A DNA stretch of 64,000 nt from a bacterium (GCA_020444475.1 JAHLKV010000003.1:496001-560000); one strand, 5' to 3'. Numbered from the stretch's first letter, positions 44,654-54,313 are shown. A program made the numbers and translations. Notes: generated by a model from the sequence alone, not told the origin.

Positions 44654-44775
44654 CGCCCGGTCTTTTCCGGTTGTGCTCCCCTTGCCTGTTTCCAACAACC
44701 GTTCTATATTGCAAGATAATCGGGTCGGACTCTCCGGCCCGCGATGCTGTTGCTCCGGCACGAGGGTGTTTCCGT
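44654..44775. promoter_or_regulatory. divergent promoter region
   Basis: 122 bases between the phosphatase and the PEP-synthase-like gene. It should carry promoters for both signalling operons. A relatively AT-rich patch, ttctatattgcaagataat, lies at about 44700-44719. No clear consensus pair could be assigned to either direction. Confidence 0.4.
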
Positions 44776-47316
44776 ATGGTCCGATTCCGCGATCCCCGCA
44801 AGTCTTCGCGACCGAAAGAAGACAGTGCCCTGGATGCGGTGCGCTCGAAATTCGCCGCCTTCCTCGCCCTGCTCGAACGTCACCACCAGGCCATGACTAT
44901 CATCAGTGACATGGAAGAAAAATCCCAGGGCGAATACCTCTTCGATCTCAACTACATACGTACCAGCGTCGCACAAATTCGAAACTGCGTCAGCCGCCTC
45001 GTCGATATCATGATCGAACTCGGCGGCGCCCGTTACCAGATCCTCCGCGACCGCTTCGCCGAAATCGGCGCCCGGATCGATGACTCCCTCCCCTGGTGCC
45101 GATCCACCGGTATCGACCGTTTCACCCTGCCGCTTGCCGAAATCGGTCGCGAACAGGCCTGCAGCGTCGGCAGCAAAAACGCCCAGATGGGCGAAATGAA
45201 GTCCAAACTGAACCTCCCGGTCCCCGATGGTTTTGCCATCACCGCCTGGAGCTGCCGCCATTTCCGTGAGGTGAACGATCTCAACGACCGAATCAGCAAG
45301 CGACTGGCAGCTGTCAATTTCCTCGAATACGACGATCTCGTTCGCATCTCCGGGGAAATCCAGTCGATGATCAACCGCGCGCCGATCCCCGACGATCTGG
45401 CCGAAGCTATCCACACGGCCTATCGCGAGCTTGCTACCAACAACCCCGGCGCCCGATTCGCACTCCGATCTAGCGCTCTGGGTGAAGACTCCTGGTTCAG
45501 CTTCGCCGGACAATACGCCACCTTCCTGAACGTCCAGCCGGAGAAGCTGCTGGAGTGCTACCGCGAAATCCTCGCCAGCAAATTCACACCCAAAGCGATC
45601 TACTACCTGCTCTCACACTCACTGGTCGAGGACGACCTGGCTATGGGAGTCGGCCTGGTCGAGATGATCGACGCTCGCGCTGCCGGCGTCCTCTACACAC
45701 GCAATCCCGTCAACCCCGAAAGTACCCAGCTGCAGGTTCATGCCGTGCTCGGGTTGGGCAAGTCGCTGGTCGACGGTCGATGCGATCCCGATGTCTTCCA
45801 TATCGATCGCGCCAACATGGAAATCGTCGGCCGCACCACGGCCCTCAAAGACATTCGCCTCGTGATGTCTCCCGATGGCGGCACGGTTGAAGAGTCCGTG
45901 CCCGACGAAGAACGGACTGTGCCCTGTCTCACCGACGATCAGGCGCGAAGGCTGGCCGAGCTCGGAGTGGAAATCGAAACCCACTACAACAAACCGCAGG
46001 ACATCGAGTGGGCCATTGACCACGATGGTCGCATCTTCCTGCTCCAGACCCGGCCACTCAAAATCGTCAGCACCGAGACACCATCGGAGCCGATCGATGT
46101 CTCCGGATTCGAAGTGCTCCGCTCCGGCGGTGTCACCGTCTGCCCCGGCGCCGCGGTCGGATATGTCTACCCGGTCTCCTCGGTCGACGACCTCCCCGGC
46201 GTCCCGGACAAAGCGATCCTCGTCACCCGCCAGCCATTCCCGGGACTGGTCACGGTCATGGGCCGTATCGCAGCCATCGTCACCGAAGTCGGAGGGCCCG
46301 CCACCCATCTGGGAACGATCGCCCGCGAATACCGCATCCCTACTATTGCCGGCATCGACGAACCGCAGACACTCCCCCGCAAAACGCCGGTCACGGTCGA
46401 CGCCATCGAAGGCGCCGTCTATGCGGGGGCACACCCGGAACTGGTCGAAGCGCGCCAACCGGACTACGACCTGTTCGCCGACATGGACATCTTCCGTCTG
46501 CTGGAAGATCTGCTCGTACACGTTGCACCGCTGCATCTCGTGCAGCCCGCCGACCCCGGTTTCGTCCCCGAAAATTGCCGCACCATGCACGACATAACAC
46601 GCTACGTGCACCAGAAGGCTATCGAAGAAATGTTCTATGGCGGCATTCGGGTTGGTGACTCCACGCAGGTCTTCCACCGCCTCAAGACCGAAGTGCCCCT
46701 CACGGTCGACATGATCTATCTCGACCGCGAGCTGCCCAAATCACCCTCCCGCCGCGAAGTGAAGGACAGCGAGATCGGCAGCAAACCGATGGAGCAGTTC
46801 TGGTCGGGACTCATGTCCGAAGGCTGGCCGCACAAATCGCGACCGAAGTATCAGGCCTCCTTCCCGTCGGTGCTGGGTCACAAAGGCAGGGAGAGTGGCT
46901 ACTCGGAAAACAGCTTCGCCGTCATCAGCCGGGAGTACATGGTCCTCAGTCTTCGCATGGGCTATCATTTCTCGACTGTCGAAGCGCTGTCGACCAGCGA
47001 CTCGAATAAGAACTACATTCGCTTCCAGCACAAACAGGGCGGCGCCTCGCTGCCTCGCCGCATCCGACGGGTCAAAGTCATCTCGGAACTCCTGAGCCGC
47101 CTGGGATTCGTACATCAGAGCAAAGGTGACTTCCTCTCGGCAAGTATCGGACATCTCGACGGCAATCGCATGGCGGAGATCCTGCACGCCGTCGGTCGCC
47201 TCACCGTCATGACCAAACAACTCGACATGGCCCTCTCCACCGATCAGATCGCTGACTGGTACACCGAAGAATTCGCGAAACGACTCGGCCTTGCCGCCGG
47301 AGAGAACCCGGCATGA
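44776..47316 (+). CDS. PEP-synthase-like phosphotransferase (PPDK-N and mobile His domain)
   Basis: 846 residues. After a helical N-terminus (1-115) comes a PPDK/PEP-synthase ATP-binding domain (about 118-430: VGSKNAQMGEM, ALRSSALGEDSWFSFAGQY, EWAIDHDGRIFLLQTRP). The swivelling phosphohistidine domain (about 450-550) has His511 in EVGGPATHLGTIARE. The C-terminal 300 residues are not the PEP/pyruvate TIM barrel of PpsA but an unfamiliar domain, so the acceptor is unknown; rifampin phosphotransferase shows that this architecture can serve other substrates. Its stop overlaps the start of a histidine kinase gene by four bases. The ATG at 44776 avoids overlap with the divergent gene. Confidence 0.85.
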   Translation: MVRFRDPRKSSRPKEDSALDAVRSKFAAFLALLERHHQAMTIISDMEEKSQGEYLFDLNYIRTSVAQIRNCVSRLVDIMIELGGARYQILRDRFAEIGARIDDSLPWCRSTGIDRFTLPLAEIGREQACSVGSKNAQMGEMKSKLNLPVPDGFAITAWSCRHFREVNDLNDRISKRLAAVNFLEYDDLVRISGEIQSMINRAPIPDDLAEAIHTAYRELATNNPGARFALRSSALGEDSWFSFAGQYATFLNVQPEKLLECYREILASKFTPKAIYYLLSHSLVEDDLAMGVGLVEMIDARAAGVLYTRNPVNPESTQLQVHAVLGLGKSLVDGRCDPDVFHIDRANMEIVGRTTALKDIRLVMSPDGGTVEESVPDEERTVPCLTDDQARRLAELGVEIETHYNKPQDIEWAIDHDGRIFLLQTRPLKIVSTETPSEPIDVSGFEVLRSGGVTVCPGAAVGYVYPVSSVDDLPGVPDKAILVTRQPFPGLVTVMGRIAAIVTEVGGPATHLGTIAREYRIPTIAGIDEPQTLPRKTPVTVDAIEGAVYAGAHPELVEARQPDYDLFADMDIFRLLEDLLVHVAPLHLVQPADPGFVPENCRTMHDITRYVHQKAIEEMFYGGIRVGDSTQVFHRLKTEVPLTVDMIYLDRELPKSPSRREVKDSEIGSKPMEQFWSGLMSEGWPHKSRPKYQASFPSVLGHKGRESGYSENSFAVISREYMVLSLRMGYHFSTVEALSTSDSNKNYIRFQHKQGGASLPRRIRRVKVISELLSRLGFVHQSKGDFLSASIGHLDGNRMAEILHAVGRLTVMTKQLDMALSTDQIADWYTEEFAKRLGLAAGENPA

Positions 47317-49391
47317 CGTCGGATTCGGACAGGAGCGGCCATTCGGAGTATGGCTCGACTGCTTTCCGCAATGCCTGGCTGGTCGGTGTCATCGTCCTGA
47401 CACTAATCCTCGCCACTGCCGTCTACGTCTCCATCTCAGAAGACATGCTCATGCGCGACCAGCTCGGCCAGTATGCTCGACGCTACCAGCAGATGGTTGC
47501 CAACCAGGTCGCCGCCGATGTCGAAGAGAGCCTTCGCGAGATGTTTCGGGAGTTGCGTGTCCTCGGCGCCATGAACACCTACTCCGACGATCTCTCGCAC
47601 ATGGAACGAGACTACGAAACCGCTCTCAGCCAGTGGCAGGTGAAAGGACTGGTCGAAATCGGAGCGTTGTCCGACGACGGAGAGCCGGTCGTGCGGGCTA
47701 CCTCCAATCGTTTCCACGACGCCGCCCCGCCACCGGTCCTCGAACAGATCGACACGCACGCAGCCGACTCGGTAGTCACCGGCTATATCCACTACGGCAG
47801 CCCGAGCGACAGCCTTCTCGAGTCCCGCTTCCTCCTCCGCGCACTGCGCTTCGGCAACGACCGGCAGGGATATTGGGCGTACGAAATCATAGATATTGCC
47901 TGGCTCGCGCGCTCCGTCCTTCGAGTCGGCGGCACGGACAGCACCGGCTATGCGTATCTACTCGATGGTGACTCGACCGTGCTGTTCAAACCGGAACACG
48001 CCCCGCTACCGAATCTTTCCGTGGCACGCGACGAGTCCAACAGCGCCCGCACAGCCATTGCCTGCTACGGCTGCGGCCCGGCCGACTCGTGGAATGTGCT
48101 GGTCGCCGCCAGCGATCCCGCCATCCGGGTTATCGCCGACCACCGCGCCCGCAGGCATACCGCGAACGTCACGATGGTCAGCGCCGTCCTGGTGCTGATC
48201 CTGCTATTCCTTTTGATGCAGCGCCGGGTCGCCAGACAACTGCGCACCCGGATCGGCACCCAGGCGGAATTCCTCTCTTCGGTGCTGCAGGCGTCGGTCG
48301 ACGCCATCATCTTCATCGACAACGACAACCGCGTACAGGTCTGGAATCGCGGCGCCGAAATGACCTTCGGCTATACCGCCGAAGAAATGATCGGCCAGAG
48401 CTTCCATCGCCTCGTACCGGCCGACATCGACGCCGACAAGGAGCTGGCAACCATTCGCGACACCGTCTACCGCGACGGCTTCATCCGCAATTTCCAGACT
48501 CAGCGAATCACCAAAGATGAGCGCCGTATCACCGTCAACCTCTCCCGCACGCTGATAACCGACTCCAAAGGCAAACCGCTCGGTTCAACCGCCATCCTCA
48601 AAGATGTCACCGAAAAAGTCGAACTCGACAAACAGCTCTACAACACTGAGAAGCTGGCCTCGATCGGTATCCTCGCCGCCGGCGTCGCCCACGAAATAAA
48701 CAACCCCCTTGCGGTCATCCTCGGATTCACCGATCTGCTTAAGGAACGCTTTCCCGACGGCAGCCCGGAACGGGCCGACTTGAACATCATCGAAGAGACC
48801 GCCAACAATGCCAAGAAAATCGTCGAAAACATGCTCGGCTTCGCACGAGTCAGCGAAGGACTGAAAGAGTCGGTCAATGTCAACTCGGCGATCGACGCCG
48901 TCCTTCGAATAACCCGACACGCCTTCGAAGGGGCCAAGATCATATTGATCACCGATGAGGTCCGGCCGCATCTCCCCGAAGTGGTTGGCGATCCCCGCGA
49001 ATACCAACAGGTCCTTTTTAATCTGGTAAACAATGCCATTGCCGCCATGACCGGAGTTGGCGGACAGCTTTCGATCGCAGCGTGGGCCGAAGAAGGCCGG
49101 GTGCACGTGCGGATCAGCGACACCGGCGAAGGCATCCCCGAACGCATCAAGAATCAGATCTTTGACCCCTTCTTCACCACGAAAAAGGTTGGTCAGGGGA
49201 CCGGACTCGGGTTATCATTGTCTTACGGGATCGTTCAGAAATACGGCGGCGAAATTCGGTTCACCAGCCGGGCCCGCGAGGACTTCCCCGATCTGCCCGG
49301 CCGCACGACCTTCACCGTATCGATGCCGATCTCGGATGGAACCGACGGGACAAAGGGTGTAGACGATGAATCAGTCGATTCTCGCGGTTGA
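47313..49391 (+). CDS. Cache-PAS sensor histidine kinase
   Basis: 692 residues. A transmembrane helix at about 22-42, a periplasmic dCache-like domain (45-285) and a second helix (about 287-303) are followed by PAS (320-435), HisKA with His460 ([18 protein letters not shown]) and an HATPase domain (NLVNNAIAAM, DTGEGIPE, FDPFFTTKK, GTGLGLS). The core is NtrB/ZraS-like. Its ATG overlaps the PEP-synthase-like stop (ATGA) and its own 3' end overlaps the receiver gene by 26 bases, so three proteins are made in concert. Confidence 0.93.
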   Translation: MTSDSDRSGHSEYGSTAFRNAWLVGVIVLTLILATAVYVSISEDMLMRDQLGQYARRYQQMVANQVAADVEESLREMFRELRVLGAMNTYSDDLSHMERDYETALSQWQVKGLVEIGALSDDGEPVVRATSNRFHDAAPPPVLEQIDTHAADSVVTGYIHYGSPSDSLLESRFLLRALRFGNDRQGYWAYEIIDIAWLARSVLRVGGTDSTGYAYLLDGDSTVLFKPEHAPLPNLSVARDESNSARTAIACYGCGPADSWNVLVAASDPAIRVIADHRARRHTANVTMVSAVLVLILLFLLMQRRVARQLRTRIGTQAEFLSSVLQASVDAIIFIDNDNRVQVWNRGAEMTFGYTAEEMIGQSFHRLVPADIDADKELATIRDTVYRDGFIRNFQTQRITKDERRITVNLSRTLITDSKGKPLGSTAILKDVTEKVELDKQLYNTEKLASIGILAAGVAHEINNPLAVILGFTDLLKERFPDGSPERADLNIIEETANNAKKIVENMLGFARVSEGLKESVNVNSAIDAVLRITRHAFEGAKIILITDEVRPHLPEVVGDPREYQQVLFNLVNNAIAAMTGVGGQLSIAAWAEEGRVHVRISDTGEGIPERIKNQIFDPFFTTKKVGQGTGLGLSLSYGIVQKYGGEIRFTSRAREDFPDLPGRTTFTVSMPISDGTDGTKGVDDESVDSRG

Positions 49392-49923
49392 CGACGAACC
49401 TCATATGCTGATGCTGCTCGAACGGATCATTCGCGAGCGCACCCCGTTTGAACTCGTCACCACCACCAACTCTCTCGAACTGCCCAACCTTCTCGAATCA
49501 CGTACCTTCGACCTCATCATCTGCGACCTCAAGATGCCCGGCATGGACGGCCTCGACATCCTCCGCTGGATAGACGAACACAATCGACACGAGGCGGTCA
49601 TCCTGATCACCGCCTTCGGATCTGTGGAGGACGCCTCCGAAGCGCGTCGCTACGGACTGTATGAATACCTCACCAAGCCGTTCAAGAAAGAACAGCTGCT
49701 GGGCGCTATTCAGGCGGTTATGACCTGGCAGGCGGCCAGGCACCATACCGAGGCGGGCGAACCGTTCGACCGCGACGCCTTCGAGTCCGCCCCGCTGCAC
49801 TTCCGGGAAGCCTGGATACGCCGCCAGGTGCGCCTCTACGACGACCACACACGGGTCGCCGAAACGACCGGTGTGCCGGTCCGAACTGTCGAAGCCCTGC
49901 TGGAATCGGGAAGCGAACCATAG
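49366..49923 (+). CDS. response regulator receiver protein
   Basis: 185 residues. The receiver (1-120) has LAVDDEP, phosphoacceptor Asp54 (IICDLKMPGMDG), LITAFGS and Lys in LTKPFKKEQ. The 65-residue tail ends with HTRVAETTGVPVRTVEALL, which looks like a short Fis-type helix-turn-helix. There is no AAA domain, though the receiver resembles NtrC-type ones. It is the likely partner of the overlapping histidine kinase gene. Confidence 0.9.
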   Translation: MNQSILAVDDEPHMLMLLERIIRERTPFELVTTTNSLELPNLLESRTFDLIICDLKMPGMDGLDILRWIDEHNRHEAVILITAFGSVEDASEARRYGLYEYLTKPFKKEQLLGAIQAVMTWQAARHHTEAGEPFDRDAFESAPLHFREAWIRRQVRLYDDHTRVAETTGVPVRTVEALLESGSEP

Positions 49924-49950
49924 GAATCACCATAGGCGAAAGCGCTGTCT

Positions 49951-50487
49951 ATGCCGGAACGCATGAAACATATCCGCGCCGGGGACGTCATGATCCCGCT
50001 CGATCAATACCCCCACATCCCGTACTGGTTCACCCTGCGTCAGGCTATGGTCGAAATGGAGAAGTCGGACCTGCTGGTCGAAGGCCGCCAGTCCCTGCCC
50101 CGCGTCGTCCTCATATTCGACGAACGCTACGAGCTCATGGGCATGGTACGCCGCCGCGACATCATGCGCGGACTCGAACCACAGGTGCTCAAAAAGCGAC
50201 CGCTCGATGACCGCCGCCGCATGTTTTCCGCCGAACACGCCGACCATCTCGAAGAACAATCGTACGAAGCGATCCTCGCCGGCGTGATCGAACAGGCCGA
50301 ATCATCCGTCGGGGACATCATGCTGCCGATCGAGCACACCGTCGATTTCCACGACCACATCTTCCGGGTCGTCTACGAAATGAACGCTTCCGACCTCAGC
50401 CTGCTCCCGGTCATCCACGACGGTCAGGTGGTTGGGGTAATCCGCTCAGTCGACGTCTTCCGCGAAGTCACCAAGATGTTCCTGTGA
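49951..50487 (+). CDS. CBS-pair domain protein
   Basis: 178 residues with two CBS motifs: about 8-70 (RAGDVMIPLDQYPHIP, RVVLIFDERYELMGMVRRRDIM) and about 115-175 (VGDIMLPIEHTVDFHD, LLPVIHDGQVVGVIRSVDVF). CBS pairs usually bind adenine nucleotides such as AMP or ATP. As the fourth gene of the PEP-synthase-like operon it could report energy charge to the two-component pair; this is inference. Starts at 49951 or the ATG four codons on; ribosome site weak. Confidence 0.88.
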   Translation: MPERMKHIRAGDVMIPLDQYPHIPYWFTLRQAMVEMEKSDLLVEGRQSLPRVVLIFDERYELMGMVRRRDIMRGLEPQVLKKRPLDDRRRMFSAEHADHLEEQSYEAILAGVIEQAESSVGDIMLPIEHTVDFHDHIFRVVYEMNASDLSLLPVIHDGQVVGVIRSVDVFREVTKMFL

Positions 50488-50638
50488 CATCGCCCGACAT
50501 CACCTGCCGGTCATCCGATCAATCCCCAACAATCTCACCTCCCCGTCGGCACAAAACCGGACCTCCGAAGGTTTAGTGAAGTAACCCGTCGCCGGTTCAG
50601 GCGGCTCTGAGCACACACGCACTATCACGGAGGATATG

Positions 50639-51415
50639 ATGAAACTCGTTCTCGCACTTTGTACCCTTCTGCTCGCCGGGGGCATCATGGCACAATCCGA
50701 TATCCACACCGAAACGGTCCAGTACACCATCGATGGTCAGCCGTTCGAAGGCTATCTCGCATACGACCAGTCGATCAAGACCAACCGTCCCGGCGTCCTG
50801 ATCGTCCACCAGTGGATGGGTCTCACCGAAAACGAAATGATGCGCGCCCGCATGCTCGCCGAACTCGGTTATGTCGCGTTCGCCCTCGACATCTACGGCA
50901 AGGGCGTCCGCCCCGCCAACACGTCCGAGGCTTCCGCACAGGCAGGCAAGTACCGCGGCGACATCCCCCTCTTCCGCAAGCACCTCAACGCCGGACTTGA
51001 ACAGCTCCGCAAATCGCCGATGGTCGACACCAGCCGTCTCGCCGCGATCGGCTACTGTTTCGGCGGCGGCGGCGTGCTCGAACTCGCCCGCTCCGGCGCG
51101 GATATCGAAGGTGTCGTCAGCTTCCACGGCTCGCTCAAAACGCCTGATCCGGCCGACGCCAACAATATCGCGTGCAAAGTGCTCGTCCTCCACGGCGCGG
51201 TCGACCCGTATGTCCCGGACGAAGACGTCCTCGCCTTCAAGACGGAGATGGAGGACGCCGGGGTCGATTACTATCTCACCATGTACGGCGGCGCGGTCCA
51301 CGCCTTCACGCAGACGGGCGCCGGTGACGATCCGTCGAAAGGCGCCGCCTATGACACCAGAGCCGACCACCGCTCCTGGCAGGCCATGAAGGACTTCTTC
51401 GCCGAGATCTTCTGA
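50639..51415 (+). CDS. dienelactone hydrolase-family protein, exported
   Basis: 258 residues. A signal peptide (about 1-18, ending GIMAQ) precedes an alpha/beta hydrolase of the DLH family. The nucleophile is cysteine in IGYCFGGG (about 140), with Asp in HGAVDPYVP and His in GGAVHAFT completing the triad. Cysteine as nucleophile is characteristic of DLH rather than of esterases. It hydrolyses a lactone or ester in the periplasm; the substrate is unknown. GGAGG lies five bases before the second of two adjacent ATGs, so 50639 is used instead of 50636. Confidence 0.87.
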   Translation: MKLVLALCTLLLAGGIMAQSDIHTETVQYTIDGQPFEGYLAYDQSIKTNRPGVLIVHQWMGLTENEMMRARMLAELGYVAFALDIYGKGVRPANTSEASAQAGKYRGDIPLFRKHLNAGLEQLRKSPMVDTSRLAAIGYCFGGGGVLELARSGADIEGVVSFHGSLKTPDPADANNIACKVLVLHGAVDPYVPDEDVLAFKTEMEDAGVDYYLTMYGGAVHAFTQTGAGDDPSKGAAYDTRADHRSWQAMKDFFAEIF

Positions 51416-51511
51416 CCCGGAAATCAACCGTCCCGCGCGCCGATTTGCCTTGCTATCTGCCGATAGCCATCTATACTTGCGCGCATTAGTTGAACCGGAG
51501 AGACGGAGATT

Positions 51512-53404
51512 ATGGATAAGCGAATCATTGCCGACTTCCTGAAGCGCATCGAGCTCTTCCAGGACCTGTCCGATACCGACCGCGACCTGCTGACCGAATA
51601 CATCGAAACCCATCGCTTCGAGCCGGGCGAGCTGCTGTTCGAAGAAAACAGCCCCCGAAAGAACCTGTGGGTCATTTTCGACGGTCAGATCGAGCTGTTC
51701 AAACGTAACCCGATCGGCGGCGAAAAACGACTGAGCCTGTTCTCCTCGTACGATTTCCTCGGCGAGGGCGCCCTCATGGACGACTACCCGCACTCCGCTT
51801 CCGCACGTGCCCTCGAACAGTCGACCATGTTTGCGATCAGCCGCGACCACTTCCTCGGCTTCCTCGAACAAAGACCCGACCTCGCCGCCGTCCTGCTCTC
51901 CCGGGTCGCACGCGTTATCTCCCGAAGGATGCGTCAGGCCTCCACCATGGTGGTCGATGCCGCCGCGCAGTACATCTCCGGACGCACCCGAACCGAGCAC
52001 GACCTCCTCGGCGAACGCGCCGTCCCCTACGAGTACTTCTACGGCATCCAGACCCTCCGCGCCACCGAGAACTTCCCCATCACCGGCATCTCGCTCGCCC
52101 ACTATCCGCGCTTTATCGATGCCCTTGCCATGGTCAAGATGGCCGCCGCCCGTGCCAACCACGAACTCGGCTTGCTCACCGACGACGTCACTGTCGCTAT
52201 CGAGCAGGCCTGTCAGGAGCTGCTCGACGGTCGCTGGCACACTCACTTCGTCGTCGATATGATCCAGGGCGGCGCCGGAACCTCGACCAACATGAATGCC
52301 AACGAAGTGATCGCCAACCGCGCCCTCGAAGTCCTCGGCAAAGAACGCGGCGAGTACGAGTTCTGCCACCCGAATAACCACGTCAACCTGTCGCAGTCGA
52401 CCAACGACGCCTACCCGACCGCTCTGAATATCGCCCTCATCAACAGCAACCGCGAACTGGTCGCCGTACTAAGCGAACTGATCGAAGCCTTCCAGACCAA
52501 AGCGAAGGAATTCTCGCACATCATCAAGATGGGCCGCACTCAGCTTCAGGACGCCGTCCCTATGACGCTCGGTCAGAACTTCGAAGCATGGGCCGCGACC
52601 CTCACCGAAGAAATCGAGCGCCTCAACGACAACGCCCGCCTCTTCCTCGAGGTCAACATGGGCGGCACGGCGATCGGCACCGGCATCAACGCCGACCCGG
52701 ACTACAGCGACAAAGTCATCGAGCACCTTCGCGAGATCACCGAACTCGATGTCCGCCTCGCGCCGAACCTTGTCGAAGCTACTCAGGATACTGGCGCGCT
52801 GGTCATGTACTCCTCGGCGGTCAAACGACTCGCAGTCAAACTCTCCAAGATCTGCAACGACCTCAGACTGCTGTCGTCGGGTCCGCGCGCCGGCATCAAC
52901 GAGATCAACCTTCCCAAGATGCAGCCCGGATCGTCGATCATGCCCGGCAAAGTCAACCCGGTCATCCCCGAGGTTGTCAACCAGATCGCCTTCAAGGTGA
53001 TCGGCAACGACCTGACTGTCACCCTCGCCGCCGAGGCAGGTCAGCTCGAACTGAATGTTATGGAGCCGGTAATCGCCCAGTCGATCTTCGAGTCGATCAC
53101 CATGCTCATGAACGGCATGGCCACCCTCCGCCATCGCTGCGTGCTGGGGATCACGGCCAACGAAGACCGCTGTCGCGAGATGGTGGAGAACTCGATCGGG
53201 CTGGTCACCGCCCTCAACCCGGTGCTTGGCTACGAGGCTTCGACCCTGGTCGCGAAAGAAGCGCTCGAAACCAACCGCGGCGTCTATGAACTGGTGCTGG
53301 AGAAAGGACTGCTCTCGAAAGAAGAGCTGGATACGCTGCTCGATCCGAAAAATATGCTGACCCCGCGCAAGCAGAAGGGCAGCCACAACCACGGCGGCAA
53401 GTGA
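51512..53404 (+). CDS. aspartate ammonia-lyase with N-terminal cyclic-nucleotide fold
   Basis: 630 residues. Residues 5-140 form a CRP-like cNMP-binding domain (FEPGELLFEENSP, LGEGALMDD). Residues 160-630 are an aspartase/fumarase: GGAGTSTNMNANEV (253-266), QSTND (295-299), GRTQLQDAVPMTLG (341-354) and the lyase signature GSSIMPGKVNP (473-483). Aspartase converts L-aspartate to fumarate and ammonia; plain AspA is about 470 residues, so the extra 150 are the fused domain. In the phosphate cassette the usual Arg appears to be His94 (YPHSASARA), so ligand binding may be atypical. The sequence is continuous with no frameshift. Confidence 0.92.
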   Translation: MDKRIIADFLKRIELFQDLSDTDRDLLTEYIETHRFEPGELLFEENSPRKNLWVIFDGQIELFKRNPIGGEKRLSLFSSYDFLGEGALMDDYPHSASARALEQSTMFAISRDHFLGFLEQRPDLAAVLLSRVARVISRRMRQASTMVVDAAAQYISGRTRTEHDLLGERAVPYEYFYGIQTLRATENFPITGISLAHYPRFIDALAMVKMAAARANHELGLLTDDVTVAIEQACQELLDGRWHTHFVVDMIQGGAGTSTNMNANEVIANRALEVLGKERGEYEFCHPNNHVNLSQSTNDAYPTALNIALINSNRELVAVLSELIEAFQTKAKEFSHIIKMGRTQLQDAVPMTLGQNFEAWAATLTEEIERLNDNARLFLEVNMGGTAIGTGINADPDYSDKVIEHLREITELDVRLAPNLVEATQDTGALVMYSSAVKRLAVKLSKICNDLRLLSSGPRAGINEINLPKMQPGSSIMPGKVNPVIPEVVNQIAFKVIGNDLTVTLAAEAGQLELNVMEPVIAQSIFESITMLMNGMATLRHRCVLGITANEDRCREMVENSIGLVTALNPVLGYEASTLVAKEALETNRGVYELVLEKGLLSKEELDTLLDPKNMLTPRKQKGSHNHGGK

Positions 53405-53411
53405 GGCGCGC

Positions 53412-54167
53412 TTATTCGGGCAGTTTCGAAGACGCATCGTCGTGATGCGCGTCGTCGTGGCTGCTCGTCCGGAGCTGTGAATCCCCGCGTTCCGGAAAAT
53501 CTCCCGGCATTGATGTCATCAGCGCCGCCTGCGCCTGGTGCGACAGGACGGACCCGTGGGTATCGGGGTCGAGCGTGTAGTCGGCGGCCATGTGCCGTTG
53601 CGGCGTTTCGACTTTCGCCTCGACCCGGACGCCCGGTATCTTCATCTCGCGGGCACGAAGCTCCCAGCGAAGAATCGCGGCGCCGGTCCGGTTGAGCACC
53701 TCGGGAAGCTCCTGAATATCGAAACATTCCACCCAGATTGTCTGAAGCGGATCGACCGGCCGGGTCGGGACCGTGTTCGAGGCCGGCCCGTACATCTTCT
53801 GCACTTTCGTCCGGGCCTTGATTTCTTCGTCCGAGCGCGGAATCGAGACCGAGATGATGAAGACTTTGATATCCTCGGCATCGCGCGCTTCTTTGATGAC
53901 TACGATGTACTTTTCGGTACGACTGCGGAGAGTGACAGCGAACCGGATCTTATGATCGAGCGCCCAGTCTGGCGCCTTGGCCTGGTCGGTGAAGAAATCC
54001 TGCAGGTAGTCTTCCCAGCAGAAAGAGTCCTTGGCGTCTCTGGGTGTCAGAAGACCGAGCCACTCGAGCACGACTTCGCGAGGCGTCTTCTTTTTCGACG
54101 CCTTCGGTCTCGATTTCGGCTTCTTGTTCATCGCGCCGAAGATTTTGGCCAGTTCCTCGTTGCCCAT
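53412..54167 (-). CDS. hypothetical protein
   Basis: 251 residues; family not recognised. A short N-terminal Lys/Arg/Pro-rich segment (KKPKSRPKASKKK) is followed by a mixed alpha/beta domain with DHKIRFAVTLRSRTEKYIVVI, VFIISVSIPRSDEEI and TIWVECFDIQELPEVLNRT. The tail is acidic and His-rich (HDDAHHDDASS). No signal peptide. It converges with the aspartase gene with seven bases between stops. The ATG at 54167 has GGGAG at longer spacing; upstream frames extend to 54266 into repeat DNA. Confidence 0.65.
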   Translation of the reverse strand: MGNEELAKIFGAMNKKPKSRPKASKKKTPREVVLEWLGLLTPRDAKDSFCWEDYLQDFFTDQAKAPDWALDHKIRFAVTLRSRTEKYIVVIKEARDAEDIKVFIISVSIPRSDEEIKARTKVQKMYGPASNTVPTRPVDPLQTIWVECFDIQELPEVLNRTGAAILRWELRAREMKIPGVRVEAKVETPQRHMAADYTLDPDTHGSVLSHQAQAALMTSMPGDFPERGDSQLRTSSHDDAHHDDASSKLPE

Positions 54168-54313
54168 CGATATCCAACTCCCTGAGGTCGTGCGGATTTG
54201 CGCCCGTAATCGGCTCGCCGGGAGGACGTGGTGAGCCGGATCGTTATGCCTGTTATCGGCAATCACGGGCGATTTCTTACCCTACGACCTTCCTTGTCAT
54301 TCCCGCGCCCCTT

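Noticed and set aside
44776..47316. Authentic PEP synthase (ppsA)
   Set aside because: The C-terminal PEP/pyruvate-binding barrel motifs are absent, so the gene symbol was not assigned.
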